From the NCBI RefSeq assembly GCF_029948085.1, contig NZ_JARZZP010000004.1, positions 66,147 through 130,146 on the forward strand: 64,000 bases of DNA, given 5' to 3'. The stretch is from Streptococcus taonis (GTDB lineage: Bacteria; Bacillota; Bacilli; Lactobacillales; Streptococcaceae). Under the pieces are notes generated by a model. The model saw only the letters and a program-made list of their open reading frames with translations. It was not told where the DNA came from and ran no database searches. This document shows, piece by piece, positions 8,751 to 17,193 of the stretch (the first letter of the stretch is position 1; each line of letters opens with the position of its first letter). The position numbers and the translations under genes were made by a program.

Positions 8751-11306
8751 TTATCTATATTTTCGTTTTCCTGCTAAAGCAAGTAGTCCAACACTTGCTC
8801 CAAGCAATGCGAGGAGATTCGATTCTTTCGTTCCAGTATTTGGAAGTTGTTTCTTAGGCTCTGCTTTTGCATTTGTAGCTTTTGCAGGAGCTTGATATGT
8901 TTTATCGTCTTTAGTTCCTACCGTTACTTTCTCTGCTTTGTAATCAACCACATTCCCTTTACCATCAACAACTGGTACTGGTTGGTAGCCTGCTTTTTCT
9001 AGCTCTTTACGTTTTTCTTCTGCGAGTGCAGCCAAGCGTTTGGCTTCTGCTTCTTCAAACTTCGCTTTGGCAGTTTCATAAGTAGTCTTAGCTTGACCTG
9101 CTGCAAGGCTCTTAACTTCGTAGTCTACTTTAGCTTCGTTTTGTGCTTTGTAAGCATCTTTAAGCTCTGCTTCGGCTTTTTCAAGCTCTGCTTGCGCTTC
9201 TTTCAAACGAGTGTGCGCACCGTTAAGGTCTGCAAGCTCTTTTTCGGCTAGTTTAACTTCTTCTTGTGCATCTTGAAGTGCTTTCTTAGCAGTAGATACC
9301 GCTTGTGCTTTCGCACTTACATCAGCTTGTAACTTAGTAAGTTCAGCCTCTTCTTGTTGTAACTTATCTTTCCCAAGTTTTAATGCATTCTCTTTATCAA
9401 CTAGCTCTTGTTTTGCTTTATCTAAATTCTCTTGTTTAAACTTAATATCAGTCATAACTTCATCTTGTGCTTTTTGAGCCAATGCAAGTCGTTTTTGAGC
9501 TTCAATCTGAAGTTTTTGAGCTTTAGCAAGTTCAGCCTTTACTAAAGATGCTTTAAATGGAGTTGACTTTAGAAGTTCTAGCCTGTTCTGAATATCTTTT
9601 TGAATCAATAAATGTTCCTTATATTCTGATTCTGCTTTTTCCAAGTCTACCTTCGCTTTAGTATAGTTAGCTTCTGCGGTCTTTACCGCAGTCAATGCAG
9701 ATTCATTGCTTACTGTATTAGATTGAGTTGAGTTTGAAGGTTTAATTACAGTTTTATCAAAATTTGGTATACCTTCTACTAAATCAGCTCTCAATGTGCT
9801 CCAAGCGAAACCGATCTCACCCGAATATAAATAGGGCCATAAAGCAAAATATAATTTTTTATTTTTTTCTCCAAGAACATAATTAGATGCAACCCCTTGG
9901 GATTGAGTTGACGAATCATAGTAAGGAGTATAATAATTATAATCAAATAAAAAACGTTTAAATCCTTCATATATAAGTCTTTTAGCTTCATCCATATTTG
10001 ATATGGTTTTAGTTTTATTGCTAACTGTATAAAATGCGAAACTCTGAGAATTTATTACAAAATCACTATACTTACCAAAATCAGAAAAACCTTCTGATAA
10101 ATCAATCATACCTTTCGTCACTACTGCTTCAGATGCACCAATTTGTTTACGAACTTGATTATATAAATCATTAGCAAAAAGTGACAACTCTTCCCTCTGT
10201 TCTCTTGTCGTTTTTTCAAAGTCTATTGCTCTATCTTTATCCTGCTCGTTTGATTTATATTGATTCAACGCTTCACTTTCTGAAGCAATTTTTTTCAATT
10301 TTTCAGATTGCTCTGCTTTATATTTTTCAAATAGTTCTTTTTGAGTTTCGTAATTGTATGGGTAATGTTTATCAGCAAGTTCCTTCCAAACTTCAACAAA
10401 ACTATCAGTTAACTTAATTGTATTTTTAGGATTTTGGTTTGCTAAATTTTCTTGCGCTTTGATTAGCTCAGACTGAGTTTGCTTTACTTTTTCGCTCGCG
10501 CTAGAAATTGATTGATTAGATGTTGAAACTTTTGTTATAGCTTCAGCTAAGTCATTTTCAGCATTTTTTATCTTTTGACTATGTTTTTCATCTTCAATCT
10601 CTGCTTTTGCTAATTCATCACTTAGTCTTTTAACATTAGCTGTTTCTTGTTCTAAAGCTTCCTCAGCTGATTTTTTCTCTTCAGATATTTTAGTCCCATC
10701 TAAAATATTTTGTTTCAGCTGTACATTATTTTTAGCTTCTAAAACAGCTGATTGAAGTTTTTCAATTTCTTCTTTCTTACCTTCAACTATTTTTTCTTGA
10801 TTAGATACAGCTTCATCAGATTCTGCTTTTAAAGACTGGGCAGAATTTAAAGCCTCTTCTTTTACTTGAACTTTTGCTTTAGCAGTTTCCACTTTCTTCT
10901 CTGCATTTTGAATCGCTTCAGGAGTTGCTTTGTCAGCCTCTTTTTGAGCATCGTCTTTAGCTTGTTTCAAGTCAGCGACTTTCTTTTCTGCTTTGTCAGA
11001 AGTTTCATTAGCTCGATCCAAAACCTCTTTAGCCTTATCGGCATCTTCTTGGGTTTGTTTAGCAGTAGCACCAAGTTCAGCAACTTCTTCCTTAGTAGGA
11101 GTTTTCACTTCTACTGGTTTTGGTGTTTCTTTTTCAACCAAAGCTGGTTCGTTTTTAGCATCAGTAATGTTAAACGCTGGCTCAGTTTGAGCAGTACGAA
11201 CACCACCTGCATTATCTACATTGGGTTCAGCTACCTCATTTGCACTTACAGTTGTTGCAAGGCCCGTTGCTGCTATGGCAGTCAAAGCAATCAATTCTTT
11301 TTTCAT
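8751..11306 (-). CDS. LPXTG cell wall-anchored protein with SEC10/PgrA-like surface exclusion domain
   Basis: An 851-residue surface protein. It has a cleavable signal peptide ending ATTVSA (about residue 22), a long Ala/Lys/Glu-rich coiled coil (about 80-290), a globular region (about 300-530) with REELSLFANDLYNQVRKQIG resembling the SEC10/PgrA surface-exclusion domain, a second coiled coil (about 540-780) and a sorting signal LPNTG, hydrophobic stretch, KRKYR. Sortase A should link it to peptidoglycan. Proteins of this type are linked to conjugation exclusion or adhesion, but no conjugation genes are nearby. An XRE regulator gene diverges from it and may control it. Confidence 0.85.
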   Translation of the reverse strand: MKKELIALTAIAATGLATTVSANEVAEPNVDNAGGVRTAQTEPAFNITDAKNEPALVEKETPKPVEVKTPTKEEVAELGATAKQTQEDADKAKEVLDRANETSDKAEKKVADLKQAKDDAQKEADKATPEAIQNAEKKVETAKAKVQVKEEALNSAQSLKAESDEAVSNQEKIVEGKKEEIEKLQSAVLEAKNNVQLKQNILDGTKISEEKKSAEEALEQETANVKRLSDELAKAEIEDEKHSQKIKNAENDLAEAITKVSTSNQSISSASEKVKQTQSELIKAQENLANQNPKNTIKLTDSFVEVWKELADKHYPYNYETQKELFEKYKAEQSEKLKKIASESEALNQYKSNEQDKDRAIDFEKTTREQREELSLFANDLYNQVRKQIGASEAVVTKGMIDLSEGFSDFGKYSDFVINSQSFAFYTVSNKTKTISNMDEAKRLIYEGFKRFLFDYNYYTPYYDSSTQSQGVASNYVLGEKNKKLYFALWPYLYSGEIGFAWSTLRADLVEGIPNFDKTVIKPSNSTQSNTVSNESALTAVKTAEANYTKAKVDLEKAESEYKEHLLIQKDIQNRLELLKSTPFKASLVKAELAKAQKLQIEAQKRLALAQKAQDEVMTDIKFKQENLDKAKQELVDKENALKLGKDKLQQEEAELTKLQADVSAKAQAVSTAKKALQDAQEEVKLAEKELADLNGAHTRLKEAQAELEKAEAELKDAYKAQNEAKVDYEVKSLAAGQAKTTYETAKAKFEEAEAKRLAALAEEKRKELEKAGYQPVPVVDGKGNVVDYKAEKVTVGTKDDKTYQAPAKATNAKAEPKKQLPNTGTKESNLLALLGASVGLLALAGKRKYR

Positions 11307-11337
11307 AGGTTTCCCCTTTTTATTTTTTTATACCTTC

Positions 11338-11343
11338 ATTATA
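11338..11343 (-). promoter_or_regulatory. Extended -10 promoter of the LPXTG protein gene
   Basis: On the minus strand TGTGGTATAAT forms an extended -10 element about 30 nt before the start codon. No good -35 hexamer is present, which is common for TGnTATAAT promoters in streptococci. Confidence 0.6.
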
Positions 11344-11359
11344 CCACAATGTACAACTT

Positions 11360-11426
11360 TTTAAAGTCATTTTATTAAAATGTAACTATTTAAAGTCTAA
11401 AAAATGCAGTCGTTTGACTGTATCAT
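11360..11426 (+). promoter_or_regulatory. Putative operator region for the XRE regulator
   Basis: The 140-nt divergent intergenic region holds a direct repeat TTTAAAGTC (11360-11368 and 11389-11397) and a palindrome CAGTC-GTTT-GACTG (11407-11420). The palindrome abuts a possible -10 TATCAT at 11421-11426. Repeats at such positions suit a repressor that controls both directions. The binding role is inferred. Confidence 0.4.
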
Positions 11427-11445
11427 GTAAGTAGCGAGGTACTAC

Positions 11446-11784
11446 ATGGTCAAAAATAAAAGTAATTTGCAAGACTACATTTCTAAACGCATCCGTTTAC
11501 TCAGAATAGAAAGAGGATATACCCAAGAACAATTAGAGGAAATGGCTGACTTAGGAACAAATTATGTTTACAAATTAGAAAATCTATCAACAAACTTAAA
11601 GATTCAAACTCTAGAAAAAGTCATGGAAGCATTAGAAGTAGATTTAGACACTTTCTTTGATATCCAACTGAAAGAAGAAGACCCCAAAATATCCCGTCTG
11701 ATTGACGAATTGAAACTTCTTCCTACAGAACAAAGATCTCGTGTACTAGATGCACTACTGCTAATTCTGAAAGAAGTCCAATAG
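11446..11784 (+). CDS. XRE-family helix-turn-helix regulator
   Basis: A 112-residue DNA-binding protein. The N-terminal HTH_3 domain (about residues 10-65) contains RIRLLRIERGYTQEQLEEMA and LEKVMEALEVDLDTFF. The C-terminal 45 residues are likely for dimerisation. The ATG at 11446 follows GAGGT with 5 nt spacing. It diverges from the LPXTG protein gene, which makes that gene and itself the likely targets. It is followed by its own terminator and then by an IS200-like element. Its base composition is like that of its neighbours. Confidence 0.85.
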   Translation: MVKNKSNLQDYISKRIRLLRIERGYTQEQLEEMADLGTNYVYKLENLSTNLKIQTLEKVMEALEVDLDTFFDIQLKEEDPKISRLIDELKLLPTEQRSRVLDALLLILKEVQ

Positions 11785-11830
11785 AAAAAAACTATCTACT
11801 TTCTAAAAAAGAAAGATAGATAGTTTTTTT
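11785..11830 (+). terminator. Terminator of the XRE regulator gene
   Basis: AACTATCTACTTTC pairs with GAAAGATAGATAGTT (one bulge), flanked by A and T runs, immediately after the stop codon. Confidence 0.85.
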
Positions 11831-11839
11831 ATTATGTGA

Positions 11840-12587
11840 CTATTAGTCCGTCTCGCTCCGTGAGGTGCGAGACAAATAAACCACCCGCTATTCGGGTGCG
11901 CGTCGAAGGTTATACCAAAAAAACTCCAAACGCGATACAATAAAGATGTTCAAGCCAATTGTAAAGCGAAAGGAGAAAACCATGGTACAAAAGTCTCATA
12001 GTTTATCACACACAAAGTGGCACTGTAAGTATCACATTGTGTTCACCCCTAAGTATAGACGAAAAGTGATCTATAATCAATATCGGAGTAGTTTAGGTGA
12101 AATATTTCATCGCTTGTGTAGTTATAAAGGAGTTGAAATTATCGAGGGTCACTTAATGCCAGACCATGTACATATGTTAGTAAGTATTCCACCAAGGATA
12201 AGTGTTTCGAGTTTTATGGGTTATTTAAAAGGTAAAAGTGCACTCATGATGTTTGACAAACACGCCAACCTCAAGTACAAGTTTGGGAATCGGCATTTCT
12301 GGGCAGAAGGTTATTATGTGAGTACAGTAGGGCTTAATGAAGCCACGATAAGGAAATACATACCAGATCAGGAAAAGCATGATATAGCACTAGATAAATT
12401 AAGTGTAAAAGAATATGAGAATCCCTTTAGGGATAGTGGCAAGTAATACTCACGCCTCTTTAAGAGGCAAGTGACGAGTCAAGAGCAATGAGGCTTGAAC
12501 AACGTGAAAGCCAGCGTCTTTAGGCGCTGGCTGGTAATTTGGGCTTATAGCCCTGGTACAAACCACCCGTTTGACGGGTGGTTATGA
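11840..12587 (+). mobile_element. IS200/IS605-family insertion sequence (tnpA only)
   Basis: A single Y1 transposase gene is flanked by subterminal hairpins, the hallmark of IS200-type elements that move as single strands and lack terminal inverted repeats. Left hairpins lie at 11850-11873 and 11882-11898 (CACCCG/CGGGTG). The right side carries hairpins at 12454-12468, 12510-12533 and 12561-12583 (AACCACCCG/CGGGTGGTT). The last resembles the left CACCCG hairpin. The exact ends are uncertain by 10-30 nt. The right end almost touches the prsA stop codon. Confidence 0.8.
11982..12446 (+). CDS. tnpA: IS200-family transposase TnpA (Y1 HUH)
   Basis: A 154-residue single-domain Y1 transposase that cuts and joins single-stranded DNA at hairpin ends. 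The HUH pair is His62/His64 in MPDHVHMLV and the nucleophile is probably Tyr126 in ATIRKYI. Both are present and the frame is open, so the enzyme may be active. The ATG at 11982 has AAAGGAG 7 nt upstream. An upstream in-frame ATG at 11946 lacks such a site. No TnpB is next to it, as expected for IS200 rather than IS605. Confidence 0.92.
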   Translation: MVQKSHSLSHTKWHCKYHIVFTPKYRRKVIYNQYRSSLGEIFHRLCSYKGVEIIEGHLMPDHVHMLVSIPPRISVSSFMGYLKGKSALMMFDKHANLKYKFGNRHFWAEGYYVSTVGLNEATIRKYIPDQEKHDIALDKLSVKEYENPFRDSGK

Positions 12588-13529
12588 TTAGTTTGAGGCG
12601 CTACTGCTGCTGTCAGAAGTTGTTTCGCCTTTGATGTATTGTGTAAAGATATTTTGGAAGGCCTGATCTTTAACTTTAATGTTGGCATCTTGTAATTCTT
12701 TACTAATAACACCTTGAACAAAGGTTGCATCATTTTGTTTTTGAGTCAAAATGATTGTTTTAAGTTTTTCTTTATAATCATCCAAGTTTGAAGATTTTTC
12801 TGACTTCTTCGTCAACTTAACAATGTAGAAACTACTTGTATAAGCTTGAGTTCCTGGAGCAGTGATGACATCTGAAATTCCGTTGACATCAAGCGCAAAA
12901 GCTGCTTTCTTAACTACGTCTGGTAATTCTGTTGATGCAGAGTCAAAGGTGATTTCTCCACCATTTTCTTTTGTCTTTTCGTCTGTAGAATTGTCTTTTG
13001 CAAGTTGTGCAAAGTCAGCTCCAGACTCTTTTGCTTTGGCAAGAACTTCCTTAGCCTTATCTTCACTGTCAAGTTTAATAATTTGAGCCGTTACTTCTGG
13101 AGTATACTCTTCAAAAGCTTTTTTATAGTTTTCATCTGTTAATTCAGCTTCAGCAGCTTTCTTAACAGCATACTCAACTAATTTACTTGTACGAATTTGA
13201 GCTTTACGGCTTTCTGCAGTCATACCTGAACGGGCGAGAATCGTTTGATAGCTATCACCGTATTTCTTTTGTTCTTCTGCAACTGCATCATCTACTTCTT
13301 TATCACTTACTTCTGAACCATATTGTTTTTCAAAAACTTTTTGAATGGTCATATTCAGCAAGACTTGTTGAGCAGTCGCATTATTTTTGACTTCTTCAAA
13401 GAATTGATGCTCAGTAATAACATCGCCTTTCATGCTAATCAAGTCAGTTCCTTCAGAACTGTTTGAACAAGCAGCCAAAGTAGCTACTGACAACAATGTG
13501 ATGGCTCCTGCCATTAGTTTTTTCTTCAT
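12588..13529 (-). CDS. prsA: PrsA foldase lipoprotein (peptidyl-prolyl isomerase)
   Basis: A 313-residue lipoprotein that helps secreted proteins fold outside the membrane. It starts with a lipoprotein signal (lipobox LAAC, Cys near residue 21), then a SurA-like N-terminal domain, and a parvulin PPIC domain (about residues 145-240) with TAQIIKLDSEDKAKEVLAKA. The C-terminus is serine-rich. The order prsA, O-methyltransferase, pepF, coiA is as in pneumococcus. The gene has no terminator of its own. The right-end hairpin of the IS200 element (12561-12583) lies only 5 nt past its stop. Confidence 0.95.
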   Translation of the reverse strand: MKKKLMAGAITLLSVATLAACSNSSEGTDLISMKGDVITEHQFFEEVKNNATAQQVLLNMTIQKVFEKQYGSEVSDKEVDDAVAEEQKKYGDSYQTILARSGMTAESRKAQIRTSKLVEYAVKKAAEAELTDENYKKAFEEYTPEVTAQIIKLDSEDKAKEVLAKAKESGADFAQLAKDNSTDEKTKENGGEITFDSASTELPDVVKKAAFALDVNGISDVITAPGTQAYTSSFYIVKLTKKSEKSSNLDDYKEKLKTIILTQKQNDATFVQGVISKELQDANIKVKDQAFQNIFTQYIKGETTSDSSSSASN

Positions 13530-13602
13530 GTTTACTCCTTTTGTATACTAAATAAAGGTTTACCTTATCTATTTTACCAAATTGTCTTAAAAATATCTGA
13601 AA

Positions 13603-14316
13603 TCAATCAATATCAGGAAGTTCTACTTCTGCTTGATTCTTTCTTAGCATAAGAATCCCATCTCCAAGTGGAACCAAGCTAGCGGTTAAGCCAGGATTAT
13701 CTAAGGTTGCATCAAAGAGTCGTTGCAAGCCACGATAGATGGTTCGTTGACCCCGACGTACTTCCATGATATCCTTGGCCACATCACCACCCTGGAAAAT
13801 ATCATCCAAGACTACCACTCCCCCAACTTCCAAACGTTTGAGGATTTCTGGTAGAAAGATGATGTATTTGGACTTGGCAGAATCCATAAATACAAAATCA
13901 TAGGTCTCAGTTAACGTTGACAGGACATCTACCGCATCACCTTCTAAGAGAGTGATTTGTTTGCGTTGATCAAATTTGGCAAAATTCTCCTTGGCAAAAC
14001 CAATCATCTCAGGATTTCGGTCAATAGTGGTAATTTTTGAATTAGGTGAATGCTCTGCCATAAGGAGAGCAGAAAAGCCAATTGCTGTGCCAATCTCCAA
14101 GATTTTTTTCGGTTGCAAGGTTTCCATGAGAAAGCGGAAATAAGCAACCGTTTCATGAGGAATGATGGGAATATTTTCCTTGCGGGCGAACTTCTCTAAT
14201 TCCTTGAGTGAGCCAGTCACCTGCTTTTGTCTGTGGCGCATAAACTCAACAATCTCATGCTTGACAACAGGACGACGCATATTGTGATTGGCATTTTTGC
14301 TATAAGACTTTACCAT
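13603..14316 (-). CDS. SAM-dependent O-methyltransferase (TrmR/YrrM-like)
   Basis: A 237-residue class I methyltransferase of the O-methyltransferase_3 (caffeoyl-CoA type) family. Motif I is KILEIGTAIGFSALLMAEH (residues about 95-113). The acidic post-I residue is in ITTIDRNPEM and the metal-site stretch is FVFMDSAKSKY...VVLDDI. The Bacillus homologue TrmR methylates 5-hydroxyuridine in tRNA, so tRNA modification is the best guess, not proven here. The gene starts 5 nt after pepF, which indicates one transcript with pepF and coiA. Confidence 0.85.
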   Translation of the reverse strand: MVKSYSKNANHNMRRPVVKHEIVEFMRHRQKQVTGSLKELEKFARKENIPIIPHETVAYFRFLMETLQPKKILEIGTAIGFSALLMAEHSPNSKITTIDRNPEMIGFAKENFAKFDQRKQITLLEGDAVDVLSTLTETYDFVFMDSAKSKYIIFLPEILKRLEVGGVVVLDDIFQGGDVAKDIMEVRRGQRTIYRGLQRLFDATLDNPGLTASLVPLGDGILMLRKNQAEVELPDID

Positions 14317-14321
14317 CTGCC

Positions 14322-16124
14322 TTATGCCAATCCTAATTTTTCAACAAGAGCTTCAAACTCATCTAAACGGCGTTCAAAGACAGCAAAGGCATCGTTGAGG
14401 TAGTCTTCCTTCTCCATATCAACGCCTGCTTTTCTCATGACATTAAGTGGATAGTCTGACTTCCCTGCTTTGAGGTAATCGATATAGCGATCACGATCTT
14501 CTTGGCTACCATGTACAATCTTTTCAGCCAAGGCTGAAGCTGCTGCAAAACCTGTTGAATATTGATACACATAGTAGTTGTAGTAGAAATGTGGAATACG
14601 GGCCCATTCATATTGAATTTCAGGATTGTCTTCTTTACTCAAACCATAGTAAGTTTCGTTCAAGTCAGCATAAAGCTCATTTAAGAACTCACTAGTCAAA
14701 ACTTCTCCATTTTGGTCAGCTTGGTGGATGGCATGCTCAAATTCAGCAAACTGAGTTTGACGGAAGACTGTACCACGGAAGCCATCTAGGAAGTTGTTTA
14801 AGATTGCAAAGCGAGTTGCATCATCTTGAACTTCTTCTAACAGTTTTTCTGTTAGGATATTCTCATTAGTTGTTGAAGCAATTTCTGCTAAGAAAATTGA
14901 ATAGTCTCCATAAACGTATGGCTGGGTTTCACGAGTATAGCTAGAGTGCATACTGTGACCAGTCTCATGTACAAGAGTAAAGAGATTGTCTAAGTTATCC
15001 TGCCAGTTAAGAAGCATGAAGGCATTTGTATCGTAGGAACCACCAGAGTATGCACCTGAACGCTTGCCTTGGTTTTCATACACATCTATCCAACGTTCGC
15101 TAAAGGCACGTTTAACTCGACTCAAGTAATCATCACCAAGAACTGCCAAAGCTTCTTCTGCCTTCTTCAAGGCTTCATCGTAAGTAAAGCTGTAGTCTAC
15201 TGAAGACAGTGGTGTATAGACATCATACATCTTGAGGTCTGGAATACCCAAGATTTTTGAACGTAGTGCAAGATAACGATGTAAGAGTGGCAAGTGTTTG
15301 CGAACTGCTGACACTAAATTGTCATAGACACTTTCTGGTACAAAGTTAGCCGCAAGAGCAGCCTGACGAGCACTCTCATAATTGCGAACTTTAGCACGGT
15401 AGTTTTGGACTTTGACATTGGTCTGTAGAGTCTTAGCATAGGTGTGCTGGAACTGCTCGTAAGTAGCATAAAGTGCTTCATAGGCACAACGACGTACTTC
15501 ACGATTTTTTGATTCCATCAAACGTACGTAGGTTCCGTGAGAGAGCTGCACTTCATTATCTTCGTCATCCAAAACGTAAGGGAAAGTAAGGTCAGCATTG
15601 TCTAGAATAGCAAAGGTTTCACTTGCCGACCCAAAGATTTCACTGGCTCCTGCAAGCAATTCTTCTTCACGCTGTGAAAGAACATGATTTTTCTTTTGTA
15701 AGAGCTGATCAAAAAAGTGTTTATAAAGCTCAAGTTTAGGTTCAGCAGCCAAAAAAGCAGTCATTTGTTCCTCAGTAATCTCCATAAACTCTGGCTCGTA
15801 GAAAGAAAGTACCTGATCAAGCTGGCTATAAAGCGTCATAGCCTTAGCATAGTATTCTTGATACTTAGCTTCGCGCGTGTCTTGGTCATTTTTCATATGC
15901 GCATAGACATAAAGCTTCTCCAACTGGCGTTCTAACTCTAGAGAACGTTCAGTGATTTCAAGCAAGCTCTGAGCACTGTCTAAAAGATGACCTACATATT
16001 GGTCAACTGTTTCCACTTCCTCTGACAGTTGGTTGAGGGCATCTTCCCAAGCCTGATCAGTAGCAAAGATCGTTGATAGATCCCATTTGTCTTTTTCATT
16101 TATTTCATTTCGTTGTAATACCAT
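14322..16124 (-). CDS. pepF: Oligoendopeptidase F (M3 zinc metallopeptidase)
   Basis: A 600-residue cytosolic peptidase that cleaves short imported peptides. The zinc site is [10 protein letters not shown] (HExxH, about residue 387) with the third ligand in [11 protein letters not shown]. The length is typical for PepF/PepB. It starts 18 nt after coiA and ends 5 nt before the methyltransferase gene, so all three are likely cotranscribed, and competence induction may read through. The ATG at 16124 has GGAGGAAT upstream. Confidence 0.95.
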   Translation of the reverse strand: MVLQRNEINEKDKWDLSTIFATDQAWEDALNQLSEEVETVDQYVGHLLDSAQSLLEITERSLELERQLEKLYVYAHMKNDQDTREAKYQEYYAKAMTLYSQLDQVLSFYEPEFMEITEEQMTAFLAAEPKLELYKHFFDQLLQKKNHVLSQREEELLAGASEIFGSASETFAILDNADLTFPYVLDDEDNEVQLSHGTYVRLMESKNREVRRCAYEALYATYEQFQHTYAKTLQTNVKVQNYRAKVRNYESARQAALAANFVPESVYDNLVSAVRKHLPLLHRYLALRSKILGIPDLKMYDVYTPLSSVDYSFTYDEALKKAEEALAVLGDDYLSRVKRAFSERWIDVYENQGKRSGAYSGGSYDTNAFMLLNWQDNLDNLFTLVHETGHSMHSSYTRETQPYVYGDYSIFLAEIASTTNENILTEKLLEEVQDDATRFAILNNFLDGFRGTVFRQTQFAEFEHAIHQADQNGEVLTSEFLNELYADLNETYYGLSKEDNPEIQYEWARIPHFYYNYYVYQYSTGFAAASALAEKIVHGSQEDRDRYIDYLKAGKSDYPLNVMRKAGVDMEKEDYLNDAFAVFERRLDEFEALVEKLGLA

Positions 16125-16142
16125 AAGATTCCTCCATCCTTT

Positions 16143-17099
16143 CTATTTTACCACATTTTTTAAGAAATATTGCTGATAAAAGGCAGGTGGATAGAGCTTT
16201 TGTAACTCTGTTTGAGGATTTTTCTGATAATAAATTCTAAAGTTGCGATAATAATCACTAATATCCTGTTTAATTTGACAAAAAGAATCGTTTTCTATCG
16301 GCCTTAATTGGGGATACCAGTCCTGAGTCTTCAGATTCAAAAGGTTCTCCCCTCTCAAGTATGCCTGAGCTTGTTGCTTCATCCAATAAGGAGTTTGATA
16401 GTAGAGTTGTTTTTGAATGTAACGACAAATGTTCTTATCTTGTTCAACCGAAAAAGTGATAATATTTTGTTGCTGATAAGGAGTCCGTAATATTTCTAGA
16501 AGATTTCCTTTGTCATAAGAAAATTCCTTGACTTGATAATGGAGTTTCCCTTTCAAATCTTGGTGGAGTAGGTACTTGAGTCTCAAAACCTGTTGTTTAT
16601 GGTCTAACTCCCAAACATAAAAGCCCATATTATTACTAAAGTAAAGAAAATCTCTCTGAAGTTTAGTTAGACGCTCTCTTAGCCAGAGCTTTTCTCCCAG
16701 TAGCCAAAGAACTTGAAGTCCCAACCTTCGATAACCATTGCTCCTATCCCTCAAAAGGTCACAAGAAATGGGACTGCACTGGATTTCTAGAGCTAGTTGC
16801 TTATTGATAAAGATATCTGCGATTTGCTTCAGTTCAGGTATGGGATATTCCATTTCAACTTCATCATTCTCCTTAGCCCAATAAAATAAACGTTTCTTGT
16901 TTTCCAGATGTTCTGGTCCTTCATTTTCATGAAAAAAATCACATTTTTTGAGACTTTCATGAGCAAAATGTGCACGCACATTTTTTCCTTTTCTCATGCG
17001 AACACTTGTTCCACAAGCTGGACAATAATAAACTTGTTTGACTAGTTCATCCTCCAAGGCATTGACTAGGCTCCCTTTTTCATCTCTAGCTAAAAACAT
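16143..17099 (-). CDS. coiA: Competence protein CoiA
   Basis: A 318-residue late competence protein needed for processing transforming DNA with RecA. It has an N-terminal zinc-binding CPACG with a second ligand set in RAHFAHESLKKCDFFH, then a PD-(D/E)xK-like nuclease core ADIFINKQLALEIQCS (about residues 118-133). The ATG at 17099 follows AAAGGAGG. A cin-box-like TTCGAATA 19 nt upstream suggests control by the competence sigma factor ComX. Downstream are pepF and the methyltransferase gene, as in pneumococcus. Confidence 0.93.
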   Translation of the reverse strand: MFLARDEKGSLVNALEDELVKQVYYCPACGTSVRMRKGKNVRAHFAHESLKKCDFFHENEGPEHLENKKRLFYWAKENDEVEMEYPIPELKQIADIFINKQLALEIQCSPISCDLLRDRSNGYRRLGLQVLWLLGEKLWLRERLTKLQRDFLYFSNNMGFYVWELDHKQQVLRLKYLLHQDLKGKLHYQVKEFSYDKGNLLEILRTPYQQQNIITFSVEQDKNICRYIQKQLYYQTPYWMKQQAQAYLRGENLLNLKTQDWYPQLRPIENDSFCQIKQDISDYYRNFRIYYQKNPQTELQKLYPPAFYQQYFLKNVVK

Positions 17100-17118
17100 A
17101 AAACCTCCTTTTCTACTT

Positions 17119-17126
17119 TATTCGAA
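17119..17126 (-). promoter_or_regulatory. Cin-box-like ComX promoter element of coiA
   Basis: Minus-strand TTCGAATA differs at one position from the consensus TACGAATA recognised by ComX. Being 19 nt before the ATG, it gives a very short leader that still contains the AAAGGAGG site. Confidence 0.6.
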
Positions 17127-17136
17127 AAGGATAAGA

Positions 17137-17160
17137 AAAAGGCTGAGAAAAACAGCCTTT
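17137..17160 (-). terminator. Terminator of the Card1-like gene
   Basis: Minus-strand AAAAGGCTG-TTTTTCT-CAGCCTTTTTC, about 35 nt past the stop, separates the nuclease gene from the coiA transcript. Confidence 0.8.
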
Positions 17161-17193
17161 TCATAGATTATTTAACGACTTAAGAGAGAGTTT

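Noticed and set aside
8497-8895. A 132-codon plus-strand frame between ftsW and the LPXTG gene
   Set aside because: It covers parts of two genes on the other strand and the terminator between them.
10866-11378. A 170-codon plus-strand frame opposite the LPXTG gene
   Set aside because: It is the antisense of low-complexity coiled-coil coding sequence, Phe/Ser/Leu-rich, with no ribosome site or family match.
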